64,000 nucleotides of DNA from Conchocele bisecta. Taxonomy: Eukaryota; Mollusca; Bivalvia; Lucinida; Thyasiridae. Made by a program: the position numbers and the translations under genes. This document shows positions 22,768 to 32,627 of the stretch, piece by piece. The stretch covers positions 35,325,175 to 35,389,174 of the forward strand of contig CM055269.1 in the NCBI GenBank assembly GCA_029237695.1, written 5' to 3'. The notes beneath the pieces were generated by a model. That model did not search any database. It was not told the DNA's origin and was given only the letters and a program-made list of their open reading frames with translations. The number at the start of each line of letters is the position of its first letter. Positions within the stretch are counted from its first letter, which is position 1.

Positions 22768-23277
22768 ACTGTCTGTTTCACAAAAGCTGCCCAAATTTTA
22801 CGGCAATATAAACAATGCAAAAACAATAGTTTTTTCGATAATGTTAAAGTTTATACAAATTTAAGAGTGAGCCTTCTTTTTATTTCGTGAAATTTGGTCC
22901 ATTATTGATTTTATTGCGAAAATACATTTTCCACATGTTACATTTTTCTAATTTCAGAAATAGATTTTCAAAATTTAACTTTTTTTTCTTAGTTAGATCA
23001 TTTTGAAGATATCTGGCCAGATTTCAGAGTCAATTTCCAAATTTTTTCTTTCGTTTTTTGGCTCCACTCACAGCTCCTCCACCTCCTTTTCACCCATGTC
23101 AAATTCCCACAGACAAATAATTTTTTCGTACTAAAATCAATATTTGACCAAATTTCACTAAATAAAAAGAAGGGTCATTCTTAAATTTTGCAACAATTTA
23201 ATATTATCAAAACGAATATTGTTTTTCCATTGTTTATATAGCCGTACAATTCGGGCAGGTTTCGTGAAACACAGTAA
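22768..23277. mobile_element. Family D1 element (ordinary copy)
   Basis: Ends TTACTGTCTGTTTCACAAAA and TTTCGTGAAACACAGTAA with GCTGCCCAAATTTTACGGC mirrored as GCCGTACAATTCGGGCAGG. The centre is GCTCCTCCACCTCCTTTT, which is the native form of the segment expanded to poly(C) at 10183. Confidence 0.85.
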
Positions 23278-23472
23278 TACCAATGATGGGTATATTAAAC
23301 TTCAATAAGTCAACTTGTCCTATCGTCTCTATATGAGCTCCAGCTCTGAAGAATGTTCATTTTTTTGGTATTTATGTCAAAAACACGGGGCCCACTTCAG
23401 TAGCCTATTTCACAAACATTGCAAAGTATACTTATCTAGCAAAGTATACTTTGAGGGAGAAATGTTCAATAT

Positions 23473-24206
23473 GGTACATGCCCACTCAGTAGGCACAAAC
23501 TGTTCTTTATATGAATTAAATAAGTGTATAATTATGTCACTATTCCACCAGTTATAAAAATTACGAGTGCCCGCTATACAGATATTATCATTTAGTAATA
23601 TTTATTTTAATGATAGTGACGCGCGGTGGTATCAGGCTAATTTCATATGCAAATCAGGGGCGTAGCTAGCCAATTTGAATCTGCAGGCCCGGTTGACGAC
23701 TTAGAGCACCGTTGGTGCGAGTATGCTAGGGAGGTCTGGGGGCATGCCCCCACCAGAAAAAAATCGAAACTAGAAGGTAAATGATGCACTGTGGCACATT
23801 ATTTTTTCCATTTTCTCGAAATTTCTGCATGCCCGGGCCTGCAGTGCCTTAATGCAGCTACGCGCCTGCAAGTGAGGCATGCTATTTTTTAATTATTTAT
23901 ACTAATTAAATGGGTCACCTGAACATTTTTGTTTTCGACAGATTATAAAGTATGATCATTGCACGTCAAAAATAAATACAGAGAATACGTAGTAATGTCA
24001 GTTAAAATTTTAAGGAAACACGGTTATCGCCCCTAATATCAGTGTGGAAATTCATGTTTGATATACGAATAATAATAATGCCTATTATATCGTCTGGAAA
24101 TGGTTAATGGCTGTTTATTTTACCCTAACAATGTCATATCTACCAATTGGACGAACAAAATATGCCTCCATATATTATAACCTGGCACGTGGGCATGTAC
24201 CTTTAA
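23473..24206. repeat. Family G element inserted in family B
   Basis: Ends GGTACATGCCCACTCAGTAG and GGGCATGTACCTTTAA. The body follows the copy at 17243 except for an insertion of family K at 23655-23868 between GCAAAT and GAGGCAT. Confidence 0.85.
23655..23868. mobile_element. Family K MITE (CAGGGGCGTAGCTAGC ends)
   Basis: Inverted ends CAGGGGCGTAGC and GCTACGCGCCTG. The flanks CAAAT and CAAGT look like a 5-bp target duplication with one change. The interior has GGGGGCATGCCCCC. It splits the family G sequence cleanly, so it is the youngest of three nested insertions. Confidence 0.85.
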
Positions 24207-24466
24207 GGATAAATTTATTATTTTTTATTATACTGAATTTATTACATTATCACAGCCATTTAAATCGAATTTATTACATTATCACAGCCATTTTGGCTGT
24301 GATAATGTAATAAATTCAGTATAATAATTCTGCATACTTTTAATCATTAAATATATCCAGTCGTTAGTTCTATATTAAATAATGCATTTTGGGAAAATAA
24401 ATGATTACTCCCTCAAAGTATACTTTGCTAGATAAGTATACTTTGAAATTTTGAGGAAATCGGCTA

Positions 24467-24603
24467 CTGGTTTACCGGGTGCAACATTTTAAAGCATCAA
24501 TTGTATTAATGTAGGGGGCGCAAGAAATATGAATAACAAATGCCTCAGCACCTTGCTTATTCCTAATTCTGGTGACAAAATAAACTGCGCCCGGTAAACC
24601 AGA
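24467..24603. repeat. Small element L (CTGGTTTACCGGG ends)
   Basis: CTGGTTTACCGGGTGCA at the left is mirrored by GCGCCCGGTAAACCAG at the right, about 137 bp overall, abutting the family B right end. Confidence 0.8.
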
Positions 24604-24675
24604 GACTGGCCAGACACGGTTGGTACCTCTTGTAAGGTACATATCTCCTGTAAATGTTCAATACACATGTAATTA

Positions 24676-25001
24676 GTTACGGGCAGTAACTCTGCAAAAC
24701 TAATGTACTGTCCGTGCTACGGACGGTACAACATGAGTTTTGAATAATTAATTCCCGTAACTAATGTAATGTGATTTTATAGAAATATTTGCATAAATGA
24801 CCGACAATTTCGTCAAATCAAATGAAACATACCGAGATTTAGAGAGGTTAATAAATCATGAACGTGAAACGTTCAGCAAGAATGTCCACGATGCATATAC
24901 AGAGAATAATAAGTAGTTGCGAACAGTAACTCTTGTAATTTACTCCTAAACTACGCACGGTATGAGAGTAGATTACAAGAGTTACTGTTCGCAACTGGAT
25001 A
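24676..25001. repeat. Two family J foldbacks
   Basis: 24676-24770: TTAGTTACGGGCAGTAACTC ... CGTAACTAA with CCGTGCTACGG centre. 24914-25001: AGTTGCGAACAGTAACTCTT ... AAGAGTTACTGTTCGCAACT. The 2.3-kb-upstream copy at 22510 has the same plan. Confidence 0.8.
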
Positions 25002-25403
25002 ATAAGTAGAAGTATGAGTTAAATTTCGTCAGCATGGCAATGATTCTATTGTTGAACTGAAAACACAACAGTAGCATTGATCAATGTACAAACCAATATA
25101 TTTCACGACCAGGGGTGGAGTGGGTGAGGGCGGCGTGAACTTTGTTTGTGTAACCCCTTCAATTGCTAACAGACAATTCCATCAGACAGAGATAAAGCTA
25201 AATCGACTTAAACTCATCCGGACAAACCGAGCTCGTCTGTCCGGGCAGTCGATGCATGTGAATAGTGGTCAGCGATCTCCATGGTATCCATCATAGAGTG
25301 ATCTCTGTTTAATTGTAATATACATGTACATGGTAAAGACATGTTTGTGTACTTTTCAATCATGAACCTACATTATCAAATAAAGTACAATAAAATCACA
25401 GTT
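25002..25403. other. Spacer, nothing supported
   Basis: The 70-codon + frame at 25084 has no domain character and no supporting signals. Confidence 0.4.
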
Positions 25404-25644
25404 GAGACACGCCATGTGATTGTGTACCTTCGGAAATATGCGTAATTACATTAAATACGTTTACAAAATTTACAATAGCCATAAATAAAGTCAAAAATTG
25501 ACAAAATGTTCAGAGTACATGCAATTCCGTAATGTACTATCAACATTTTGTCAACTTCTGACGCCATTTACGGAAAATATTGTAAATTTTGTAAACGTAT
25601 TTCATGAAATTACGACGGTACAAAATCACATGGCGGCTTGTCTC
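25404..25644. repeat. Family F element (copy 3)
   Basis: GAGACACGCCATGTGATTGT and CAAAATCACATGGCGGCTTG ends, with AAATACGTTTACAAAATTTA mirrored and a central TGTTCAGAGTACATGC / TACTATCAACATTTTG stretch. Confidence 0.85.
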
Positions 25645-25678
25645 AGTTGACAGAGAATAAAAGCACATGCCCATATAT

Positions 25679-26075
25679 AGAGAATACCAGGCTAGTGTCT
25701 TTTGATATAAAGTTTATCAGGCAAGGCTAGGAAACGCGTAGGAATTCCAAGGCTTGCCGAGGAATTCCTACCGTTTCCGAGCCGAGCCTGATAAACTTGA
25801 TATCAAAAGACACTAGCCTGGTATTCTATTTATCAGGTAACGTTTTGTGCTCGAAAATGAACATAGATGACGTTATCTATGGACAAAACGCGGACTTGTT
25901 TACATTGCGTCATTACACTGACGTCATTCGGTAACGTCACGTGACGTCATCCGACCAATGGAACGTCAGTTTTCACTTCATTGTAACCCGGATGTTTATA
26001 TCAGGTCAATGCCTGATACAACAATATGTTATCAGTCAGTACGTATTCGGCCAATACAGGGCAGGTTACCTGATA
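25679..26075. repeat. Family E foldback plus CRE-rich tail
   Basis: Best-preserved hairpin (AGAATACCAGGCTAGTGTCT ... GACACTAGCCTGGTATTCT, 25680-25825). It is followed by the shared tail containing TGACGTCATTCGGTAACGTC and CACGTGACGTCATCCGACC, then TATCAGGTCAATGCCTGATA. Confidence 0.8.
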
Positions 26076-26426
26076 AATTCCAATTATATACGAATACTTA
26101 TGTAACATATACATGTAAAGGCGCTGATATGCAACTTTTCCCCAGCACCGGTGAGTAAAGCGCATGAAACGGGTTGACTTCTGGAAGTCCAATATGCCCA
26201 CCAAAAAATGTATTGGTTGTCTAATTCCCACGATGGTGATATTTTAATGTCTAATTACCAGGGTCATCTGCACCTCGGCCATGGCCGTGGAAAACATTGA
26301 CACGTGAGGCAACAGCCACATTTTGTTTCAGACTGGGACTAATTAATCTCGTCCAGTTTGTGTCAATTTACACACTGTCTGCTAATTGAGTGGAATGTCC
26401 CCTTAAGGCTAAAGACAATAACGCTG
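26076..26426. other. Spacer, nothing supported
   Basis: No gene or repeat copy recognised. Confidence 0.4.
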
Positions 26427-26682
26427 CATATGAAACACGCCATGCGATTTTGTACCTGCGATATTTCTTGAAATATATTTACAGAAAATGAGATATTTTC
26501 CGTAAATGACTTCAGAAGTTGACACAAATTTCAGAGTACATGCGGAATATAATTCCGCATGTACTCTAAAATTTTGGTCATCTTTTGACTTCATTTATGG
26601 AAAATTTGTTAAATTTTGTAAATGTACATCATGAAATAACGCAGTTGTCAGAAGGTACACAATCGCATGGCGTGTCTCATAT
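26427..26682. repeat. Family F element (copy 4, best palindrome)
   Basis: CATATGAAACACGCCATGCG ... CGCATGGCGTGTCTCATATG ends; the middle GAGTACATGCGGAATATAAT/TCCGCATGTACTC is a clean palindrome. Confidence 0.9.
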
Positions 26683-27490
26683 GTGACTGTGGCTGGATAC
26701 ATGGGGCTTATGAGATTTGTGACCAATGTAGCCCCTGATCACATAGCGCACTCCTATAGCCTGATAACAATTTATGGTGCTTGTTAGAAACATGACAGGC
26801 CAAAATTGATGGAATGGCGAACAGTGCAGATCCTGATCAGACTCACAGCCACATATATATAAGCTCGGCTCTGTTATCTCCTCCCTAATCTCATCGCCGT
26901 TTTCCGCCGATATTGATTTCAAAAAGCAGGAGCTCAATCGGACGTCATTGAAATAAAATATAGTGTTTTCACGAATCCATATTATTATCGGTGACAATCA
27001 GCGATACGATAAGGGGTTAATTCCAAAGCTGGGCGTGTATGGTTTCTATTCCCATCTGTGTCGCCCACTGACTAGACCGACTCTTCAAATGGTCATAACA
27101 AGACAATAGACACGAATGTGGGTGTAAGAAAAAACTGACAGAAGACCGATGTGCATTCCCAAGGGGATAGCTCGTGGTTCCTATTTATAAGTCAAATTAC
27201 GTAAGAGCCGCAGCAGTGGTTACTGTTTTCCAATGTTTCATTCATTTATCACTTGCCACGACAAACCTGGCAATAGTACGGTGCCCCGCAGGACATGGAT
27301 TTGTGTTTATTAATTCGTTCCCACGATATAGCAAATCGTTCCCACGAATTAACAATTCGTTACCATGACTTGTTATTTCGTGGGAACGAATTAATAAAAA
27401 AAAAAATTATACGTTCCATGCGGGCCTCCGTGCCTGGGAGTATTGAGTTCGTGACCAGTTTATCGCCAGATCAGCCTGTCTGATTCTAGA
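26683..27490. other. Intergenic with a TTCGTTCCCACGA repeat cluster
   Basis: 27305-27400 has ATTAATTCGTTCCCACGA and its inverse TCGTGGGAACGAATTAAT, with two further copies of TCGTTCCCACGA/TCGTTACCATGA between. No gene is supported; the 106-codon minus frame at 26677-26997 is unrecognised. Confidence 0.5.
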
Positions 27491-27664
27491 TTTTGCGACC
27501 AGTTTTACTAAACCTTGTACGATTAAGCAGTTCGTAAGTGCAAATATTTAAGGAACAAAACCATGGGCAGTTACGTTTACTGGAGTATGAAAAACATTTT
27601 GTCTGCTTAAAGGATTTAAACAGACCAAATGTGCTTCATACTACAGTAAACGTAACTGCCCATG
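27491..27664. repeat. Family A end fragment and a foldback
   Basis: 27491-27545 is a diverged family A left end (TTTTACTAAACCTTGTACGA...GTTCGTAAGTGCAAAT). 27562-27664 is a hairpin: CATGGGCAGTTACGTTTACT mirrored by AGTAAACGTAACTGCCCATG with a ~40-bp centre. Confidence 0.8.
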
Positions 27665-27953
27665 ATTGTATTCATTATATTTACAATGCATTTTCGGATA
27701 GTTTCAAAGATGTAAATAACCATATACGGCGCAAAAATTATGAATGTTATTGTTTTACGTCGTTTTGTCGCAATTCATGGAACAGCGACGTTGTCGGTCT
27801 ATAGCGTGACGTTATTGACAACGACGATGAACGTCATGTAATCTGATGACGTCCAACAAACTTTAACGCAACTTCGCGCGACGTCACGTGGTGCTAATGT
27901 AATGTACTAGGATATAAACGCAATACGTTGAATGGGCGTTTCCATTATGAATT
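27665..27953. other. ACGTCA-rich spacer
   Basis: Several ACGTCA/TGACGT words (about 27790-27890), reminiscent of the tail of family E but not alignable by eye along its length. Confidence 0.35.
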
Positions 27954-28213
27954 TAAAGGTACATGCCCACTCAGTAGGCACAAAATCTTCTTTATATCAG
28001 AGACATCATCAGAGACATTTTCAGGAAAAATAAACATTAATTCACCATTACCACACGTATTGATTGGCATTATTTTACAGTTTATATCAGACGTAGCTTT
28101 CCACACTGATATCAGGGGCGATAACCGTGTTTCCTTTAAAATGTTAACGAACATTACTATTTGTACTCCGTATTTATTTGTTGATGTGCAATTATCATAC
28201 TTTATAATTTGTT
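27954..28213. repeat. Family G element, truncated at the viral junction
   Basis: Starts AAAGGTACATGCCCACTCAG and follows the 17755-to-17494 sequence in reverse until ATACTTTATAATTTGTTGAA, where similarity stops. The next bases belong to the virus-like island, so this is a breakpoint. Confidence 0.8.
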
Positions 28214-28231
28214 GAACATCACCGTGCATGG

Positions 28232-28429
28232 ATGCGAAGAGGTTCAGTTTCGCCTCGCCCATGTCGGCATTGTGGGGTAGGGACCAAAGCCGAGTCACTG
28301 CTATGTCCACCATGCGGTGGCACTCAGGCTACTCATCGAATGGTTAACAGGGGATTACGTGCTCGCAAGTATTATCGTTTAGTAATAATTGAAATCGGAA
28401 AGTCAGTTACAAAGATAGAATCGATCTAA
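28232..28429 (+). CDS. Small CxxC-CxxC (zinc-ribbon-like) protein, unknown
   Basis: A 65-codon frame begins 18 bp inside the left limit of the island. Residues 11-29 have CRHCG followed by CPPCG, i.e. C-x2-C-x11-C-x2-C, which could bind one zinc ion. The remainder is basic (NRGLRARKYYR) and ends in a Lys/Ile-rich tail. No ribosomal or known viral family is recognised. A small basic zinc-binding protein could be a regulator or a structural accessory, but that is inference, and a frame of this length can arise by chance. Confidence 0.35.
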   Translation: MRRGSVSPRPCRHCGVGTKAESLLCPPCGGTQATHRMVNRGLRARKYYRLVIIEIGKSVTKIESI

Positions 28430-28553
28430 TAAGTCACGGTGTTTCTACAGCATTAAAATAAAAAACACTGTAAAAAGTAAAAAACATTATCAAACTAATT
28501 TTATAAAATTAGAAAATTGAACAGAAAAACAAGTACCAATATTATTAGAGAAA

Positions 28554-28893
28554 ATGGATAATACAATACAATTGGAATTGAAAGTTTTTAATGCCTGTGT
28601 TGAAGAAGTTTACGAAGAATACGGGGGTTATAGTCCTATATATAAATTCTATAAAATTGAGAACACTAGGTGATATCGAATACATGAAATACCAGCGTAA
28701 TTTATTACACTCCGATAAAAACGTTTCATTTACAATATTATACCGGCAATTATGTCAACTATACAAGAGGCAAATACAAACATTAAGACGGATAATGCGT
28801 ATCGGATATGAAACTAAGGTGTATTATATAAAATTTAAAATTAAAACCCAACGATTCGTTTACGAATGTACATTTCTACGATATCACTTATAA
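28554..28893 (+). pseudogene. Hypothetical protein, split by one frameshift
   Basis: ATG 28554 opens a frame rich in acidic and aromatic residues (for example NACVEEVYEEYGGYSP) that stops at 28671-28673. The next frame (in phase from about 28650) continues with a basic, Tyr/Arg-rich stretch (LYRQLCQLYKRQIQTLRRIM) to 28893. The matched change from acidic to basic composition, and the fact that both frames are open only on their own side of about 28,660, suggest one ~112-residue protein with a one-base indel. I do not recognise it. AT-rich DNA on both sides resembles the other intergenic gaps of the island. Confidence 0.35.
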
Positions 28894-29563
28894 AGATATG
28901 TTGTAATCACAACACCAAGCAGACGACAATGTTCCAATTACACGCGTTATGAAAATGTAAATTAGGTGTCTCACCTTACACGTATATTAAGTGTCCATTT
29001 AGAGAGGTTTACAAGATTACGTCTTCCGGGATGGAAAATAAAACACACACTGTAATATATATTACACACACGGTTATTTATAGCCTTATCGATGGTATGT
29101 AAACGGGCTATCGATTTACACAGGTGATGTACACAGTTTATAAACACTTAGTGAGGGTTATATAGTTCACGAATTTCCGGGATGGTTCGTTATTTAATTA
29201 ATTTTATTAAAATTATAAAAATATTTATAATTTAAAGCTGAACACCCCCTATTATATAGAAAACATAATTAAATAATAATAAAATAATTAATTAATAATA
29301 AATAATATTTATTTCACCAGCAAAGCAAAGTTAGGTTTATATACGAGGAATAAACACAGTTCGGTGCCGGGACGCCGGCATTAATATCTCAACAGTGAGA
29401 TAAGTTTCACATGTACTTCACTCTGGCCGCTCTGCACGCTATAGCGGATGGAGGTAACGATGAGGTGGGGTCCGCGGTATCGGTCCAATGATGGGGTGTA
29501 TGGAGAGTGAGTGTAACACACCTCGCTAAGCCGAAAAAATAAAAAAATAGAAGAAATTTAAGC
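28894..29563. other. Left non-coding arm of the viral island
   Basis: AT-rich, no gene. It contains paired phrases TCTTCCGGGATGG (29020) and AATTTCCGGGATGG (29172), and GCTGAACACCCCCTATTATA (29236) that faintly resembles the inverse of the right-end repeat (…AATAGGGTGTCAG…). CACCTCGCTAAGCC (29516-29529) is mirrored by GGCTTAGCGGGGTG (29567-29580). Confidence 0.45.
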
Positions 29564-29640
29564 GAAGGCTTAGCGGGGTGGACCCAGAAGGGTTTTGCTG
29601 GCGCGGGTTCGAGCCTCGGTGGAACCTAAAACTTTTTTTC
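29564..29640 (+). ncRNA. tRNA-like segment with pol III A and B boxes
   Basis: TAGCGGGGTGG (29571) resembles an A box (TRGCNNRGYGG) and GGTTCGAGCC (29606) is a near-perfect B box, ~35 bases apart. TTTTTTT (29632) follows as a possible pol III terminator. The T-arm folds with one mismatch, but I could not find a 7-bp acceptor stem, so it is not a normal tRNA. It may be a tRNA-derived remnant or a small pol III transcript of the element. Confidence 0.35.
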
Positions 29641-29933
29641 TTTTTTTTCTTTTTAAATTGTTATAATTTTCCTAAAATAAAATTAATAAATTAAATAAAT
29701 TGTTTACTGCACCAATATAATTAATTTTATAATTTTCTTTAAATTAATTATAAAATTAATTATTTTATAAAATATCACAATGGTGCTGTAACATTTCTTC
29801 CGACTTTATCTCCAAGTTTTTCCCTAAATTTATCCCAATCAGTACACTCAATTTTGGGCATGGTGGCGCGCGCCTTGATTCTTATATCATTTTTTAATTT
29901 TTATTCATATCTCCCATTTCTTCCACCACGGAT
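29641..29933. other. AT-rich gap between tRNA-like segment and late genes
   Basis: Mostly A/T with AATTAATTTTATAATTTT / AAATTAATTATAAAATTAAT inverted words (about 29720-29765). No gene. Confidence 0.5.
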
Positions 29934-30397
29934 TCAAACTCTAAATATTTGATATTTTCTTATCGGCCAATGCTTTGGAGACCATAACGTCGATGGTATT
30001 TTTCTTCGACCTGGCGAGAACAGATATTCTATCATGTTTTCTACATTTTTCTCGAGTTTTCCACCCGACGCCCTAATTACCATACACAACAACCCAGAAA
30101 CGGCCGACACCGCACATAAAATCCCCGCTACAAGAACCGTTATAATGGTGGATATAGTTGCAGCTGTCCACACAACACAGAAACACTCGCTAGAGCCGTG
30201 CTAGATGCTTCAGCCGTGTTCACCGCGCGTCTATATTTTTTAGCGTTTCTTTTTCTATTTGTATATTCTCTAACTAAAATATCCTGCATAGCGACGATAT
30301 TATTCGACCTAAAATCTGAACTTCTTTCGTTAATTGTACAAAGTGTTGATGGAGTGGTATTGACAATTGGAAGCGTTGATTCGTTCATGATTTTCAA
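29934..30397 (-). pseudogene. Small late membrane protein, one frameshift
   Basis: Two minus-strand frames overlap by 34 bases (30397-30140 and 30173-29934) and join into one ~150-residue protein with a shift near 30,165. The first part is polar and basic, with a QDILVREYTNRKRNAKKYRR segment. The second has a long hydrophobic span (TIITVLVAGILCAVSAVSGL) followed by an amphipathic, charged stretch. A basic cytoplasmic or virion-facing head plus one strong membrane segment fits the small membrane-active late proteins seen in Polinton-type elements; the family assignment is from memory and unproven. It lies directly downstream of the fiber-like gene on the same strand, so the two may be co-transcribed. 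Confidence 0.5.
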
Positions 30398-30408
30398 TAT
30401 ATTAGTAT

Positions 30409-32200
30409 TTACAAAATAAGTTCAATTAACAATGAGACAATAGTGGAAGAACTCTCTGGGTCACCGATTTTCGTAACAAAGTTAATAACACTAGCATTAA
30501 CCGAGCAGACCGCCATTCGGACAACTTCACCTGCAGTTGTCATAGCGTATCCCCCATATTTATTACTCGCTTTGGCACCAAACGAATATTCATAGTGGCC
30601 CTCAACCAATAGGCCCCGCTTCTCAGCCCAAACTGTTATGACACGTTTTGGCGTTTTCATTGTTCGCACTATTCCGGCAAGCGCACTGTTTGAGTTATAT
30701 GCCTCAGTACGAACTCGTTTTACTTGATCATCAACCGCAACAAGTGATTCATCAATGGCGCGGATAGATTCAACCACTCGGGCTCCTAATCCCGCAATCC
30801 CCGTCCGATCCTCTGAGCGCAACACCCTATAAGCCTCCGTAAGGGCCGCCTGGTGGTCTTCTCGGGCTTTCTCAATATCCGACCGGGTCTCTTTTTGAAA
30901 TTCGGTTATTTTTTTGTCTAGTTCAGTAAGTGCCGCTTCTCCGTTGGGAGAGTCCTCTGAGCGCAACACCCTATAAGCCTCCGTAAGGGCCGCCTGGTGG
31001 TCTTCTCGGGCTTTCTCAATACCTGACCGGGTCTCTTTTTGAAATTCGGTTATTTTTTTGTCTAGTTCAGTAAGTGCCGCTTCTCTGCTGAGAGAGTCCT
31101 CTAAGCGCAACGCATCATAAGCCTCCGTAATGGTCGCCTGGTGGCCTTCTAGGGCTTTCTCAACACCCGACCGGGCCTCTTTTTGAAATTCGGTTATTTT
31201 TTTGTCTAGTTCAGTAAGTGCCGCTTCTCTGTTGAGAGAGTCCTCTGAGAGCAACACCCTATAAGCCTCCGTAATATCCGCCTGGTGGTCTTCTCGGGCT
31301 TTCTCAATACCAGTTCGGACTCCATCAAGATCCAACCGGGTCTCTTTTTGAAATTCGGTTATTTTTTTGTCTAGTTCAGTAAGTGCCGCTTCTCTGTTGA
31401 GAGAGTCCTCTGAGCGCAACGCCCCATAAGCCTCCGCAATGGCCTCCTTGTGGTCTTCTCGGACCCCCTCAACCCCCAACCGGGTCTCTTTCAGAAATTC
31501 GGCTATTTTCCCGTCTTGTTCAGTAAGTGTAGCTTCTTTGCTGAGAGAGTCCTCTAAGCGCAACGCATCATAAGCCTCCGCAATGGCCTCCGCAAGGTTC
31601 GACTGGTGGTCTTCTCGGACTTTATCAATACCCGACCGGGTCTCTTTTCGAAATTTGGTTATTTTTTTATCTAGTTCGGCAACCGCCGCTTCTCTGACGA
31701 GAGAGTCCTCTGAGCGCAACACCTCATAAGCCTCCGTAAGGTCCGCCTGGTTGGCTTCTCGGGCTTTCTCAATACCCGACGTGGCCTCTTTTCGAAATTT
31801 GGTTATTTTTGTATCTAGTTCGGTAAGTGCCGCATCTCTAATGAGAGAGTCCTCTAAGCGCAACGTATCATAACCCTCCGTAAGGGCCGCCTGGTGGTCT
31901 TCTCTGACTTTATCAATATCCGACATGCTCTATTTTCGAAATTTGGTTATTTTTTTACCTAGTTCGTTTAGTTCGGACTCCCTCAATTTGTGCAGTCGCC
32001 GTCAGCACTTCTACTCTAACATCTGATATACTCCTGTGAATCCCGTTTGTGACCTTCGATATAGTTTTATTTATCAGGGCCTTGGTTTTTCCAGTAGTTA
32101 AAAAGTCGCCCTCTGTCGGGATGAATCCACCTTCTGCCGGTTCCAAATTCTTTGAATTTGTCACCCAATCGGACGAACTACCTGGTCCGTATATACTCAT
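30409..32200 (-). pseudogene. Fiber-like protein: 48-residue repeats plus head
   Basis: The frame beginning at ATG 32200 (preceded by AATTAATTTTATT) encodes a ~80-residue N-terminal part (MSIYGPGSSSDWV...). A frameshift near 31,960 and a TAG shortly after interrupt it, and the long frame 31926-30409 (505 codons) carries the rest. That part is eight tandem units of 48 residues of the form ALTELDKKITEFQKETRSGI plus EKAREDHQAALTEAY...SEDS, strongly helical with coiled-coil spacing. A neck (AIDESLVAVDDQVKRVRTEA) and a ~90-residue non-repetitive, beta-rich C-terminus (VITVWAEKRGLLVEGHYEYS ... VVSLLIELIL-like end) follow. A repetitive shaft with a small C-terminal head is the plan of trimeric viral attachment fibers, so the likely site is the capsid vertex. 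That role is inferred from architecture only. It sits next to other late genes on the minus strand. Confidence 0.6.
30809..31990 (-). repeat. 144-bp tandem repeats encoding the fiber shaft
   Basis: The word TCCTCT(G/A)AG recurs at 30809, 30953, 31097, 31241, 31406, 31550, 31706 and 31850: a 144-base period, except two steps lengthened by 21 and 12 bases, both multiples of three. All indels inside the array keep frame, unlike lesions elsewhere in the island. Confidence 0.95.
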
Positions 32201-32233
32201 AATAAAATTAATTATAATATTGGGCACCTATAC

Positions 32234-32613
32234 TCAATTGGAAATTTCTAGAACTACCGAAATCGGGTAATCGTTTTTCAACTTTCTCGCTTGATCATCG
32301 AGAATAGAGACCGTAAATTCGTGGATATGTCCCGATTCCAAAACTTTCATCTCGGGGTGTGGGAAGTCTAAGGTCACAGTCTCGCCATAGAAACAGTCGC
32401 TGGCTTGTACGGTTTTCAGTAATGTGCTGGGAGTGCCGTCTACCGTGTTGTACGATGTGTTCACCCGATCCAGGTGCACCCTGAGAGTTTTCGTGAAGGC
32501 GAAGTCCACCGGGTTATCACCGACGTACTCACCCGGCGTTTTCCGCAGCAGTTGTCTATTAATTTTTGAAGTTCACAACTCCCTTTTTGAACATTAGTGA
32601 TAGTAGCAAACAT
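32234..32613 (-). pseudogene. Beta-rich late protein, candidate minor capsid-type
   Basis: ATG 32613 starts MFATITNVQKGSCELQKLID, after which the frame shifts near 32,550. The second frame (VDFAFTKTLRVHLDRVNTSY ... HIHEFTVSILDDQARKLKND ... SVVLEISN) runs to a stop at 32234, giving about 125 residues. Alternating hydrophobic residues and a FTVSILDD-turn-charged-VVLEI ending suggest a beta-sandwich, as in jelly-roll capsid accessories, but I cannot assign it firmly. It is divergent from the gene starting at 32628 (14 bp between start codons), so the two must share a compact bidirectional control region. Confidence 0.45.
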
Positions 32614-32627
32614 AATAATATCTTTCA

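Larger units (their letters stand above)
23399..24468. repeat. Family B MITE containing G containing K
   Basis: Left end CAGTAGCCTATTTCACAAAC (23399) through TTTGAGGGAGAAATGTTCAA. It resumes at AAGGATAAATTTATTATTTT (24204) and runs to GAGGAAATCGGCTACTG (24468). The gap is filled by a family G element. The central palindrome has a short internal duplication (GAATTTATTACATTATCACA twice). Confidence 0.85.

Noticed and set aside
26677..26997. 106-codon minus frame as a host gene
   Set aside because: No splice signals, domain pattern or coherent composition; begins near a repeat edge.
29564..29640. Calling the A/B-box segment a functional tRNA
   Set aside because: No 7-bp acceptor stem and a T-stem mismatch; only the promoter-like boxes are supported.
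30809..31990. Direct repeats as a CRISPR or satellite
   Set aside because: They lie in one open frame and encode a coiled-coil shaft.
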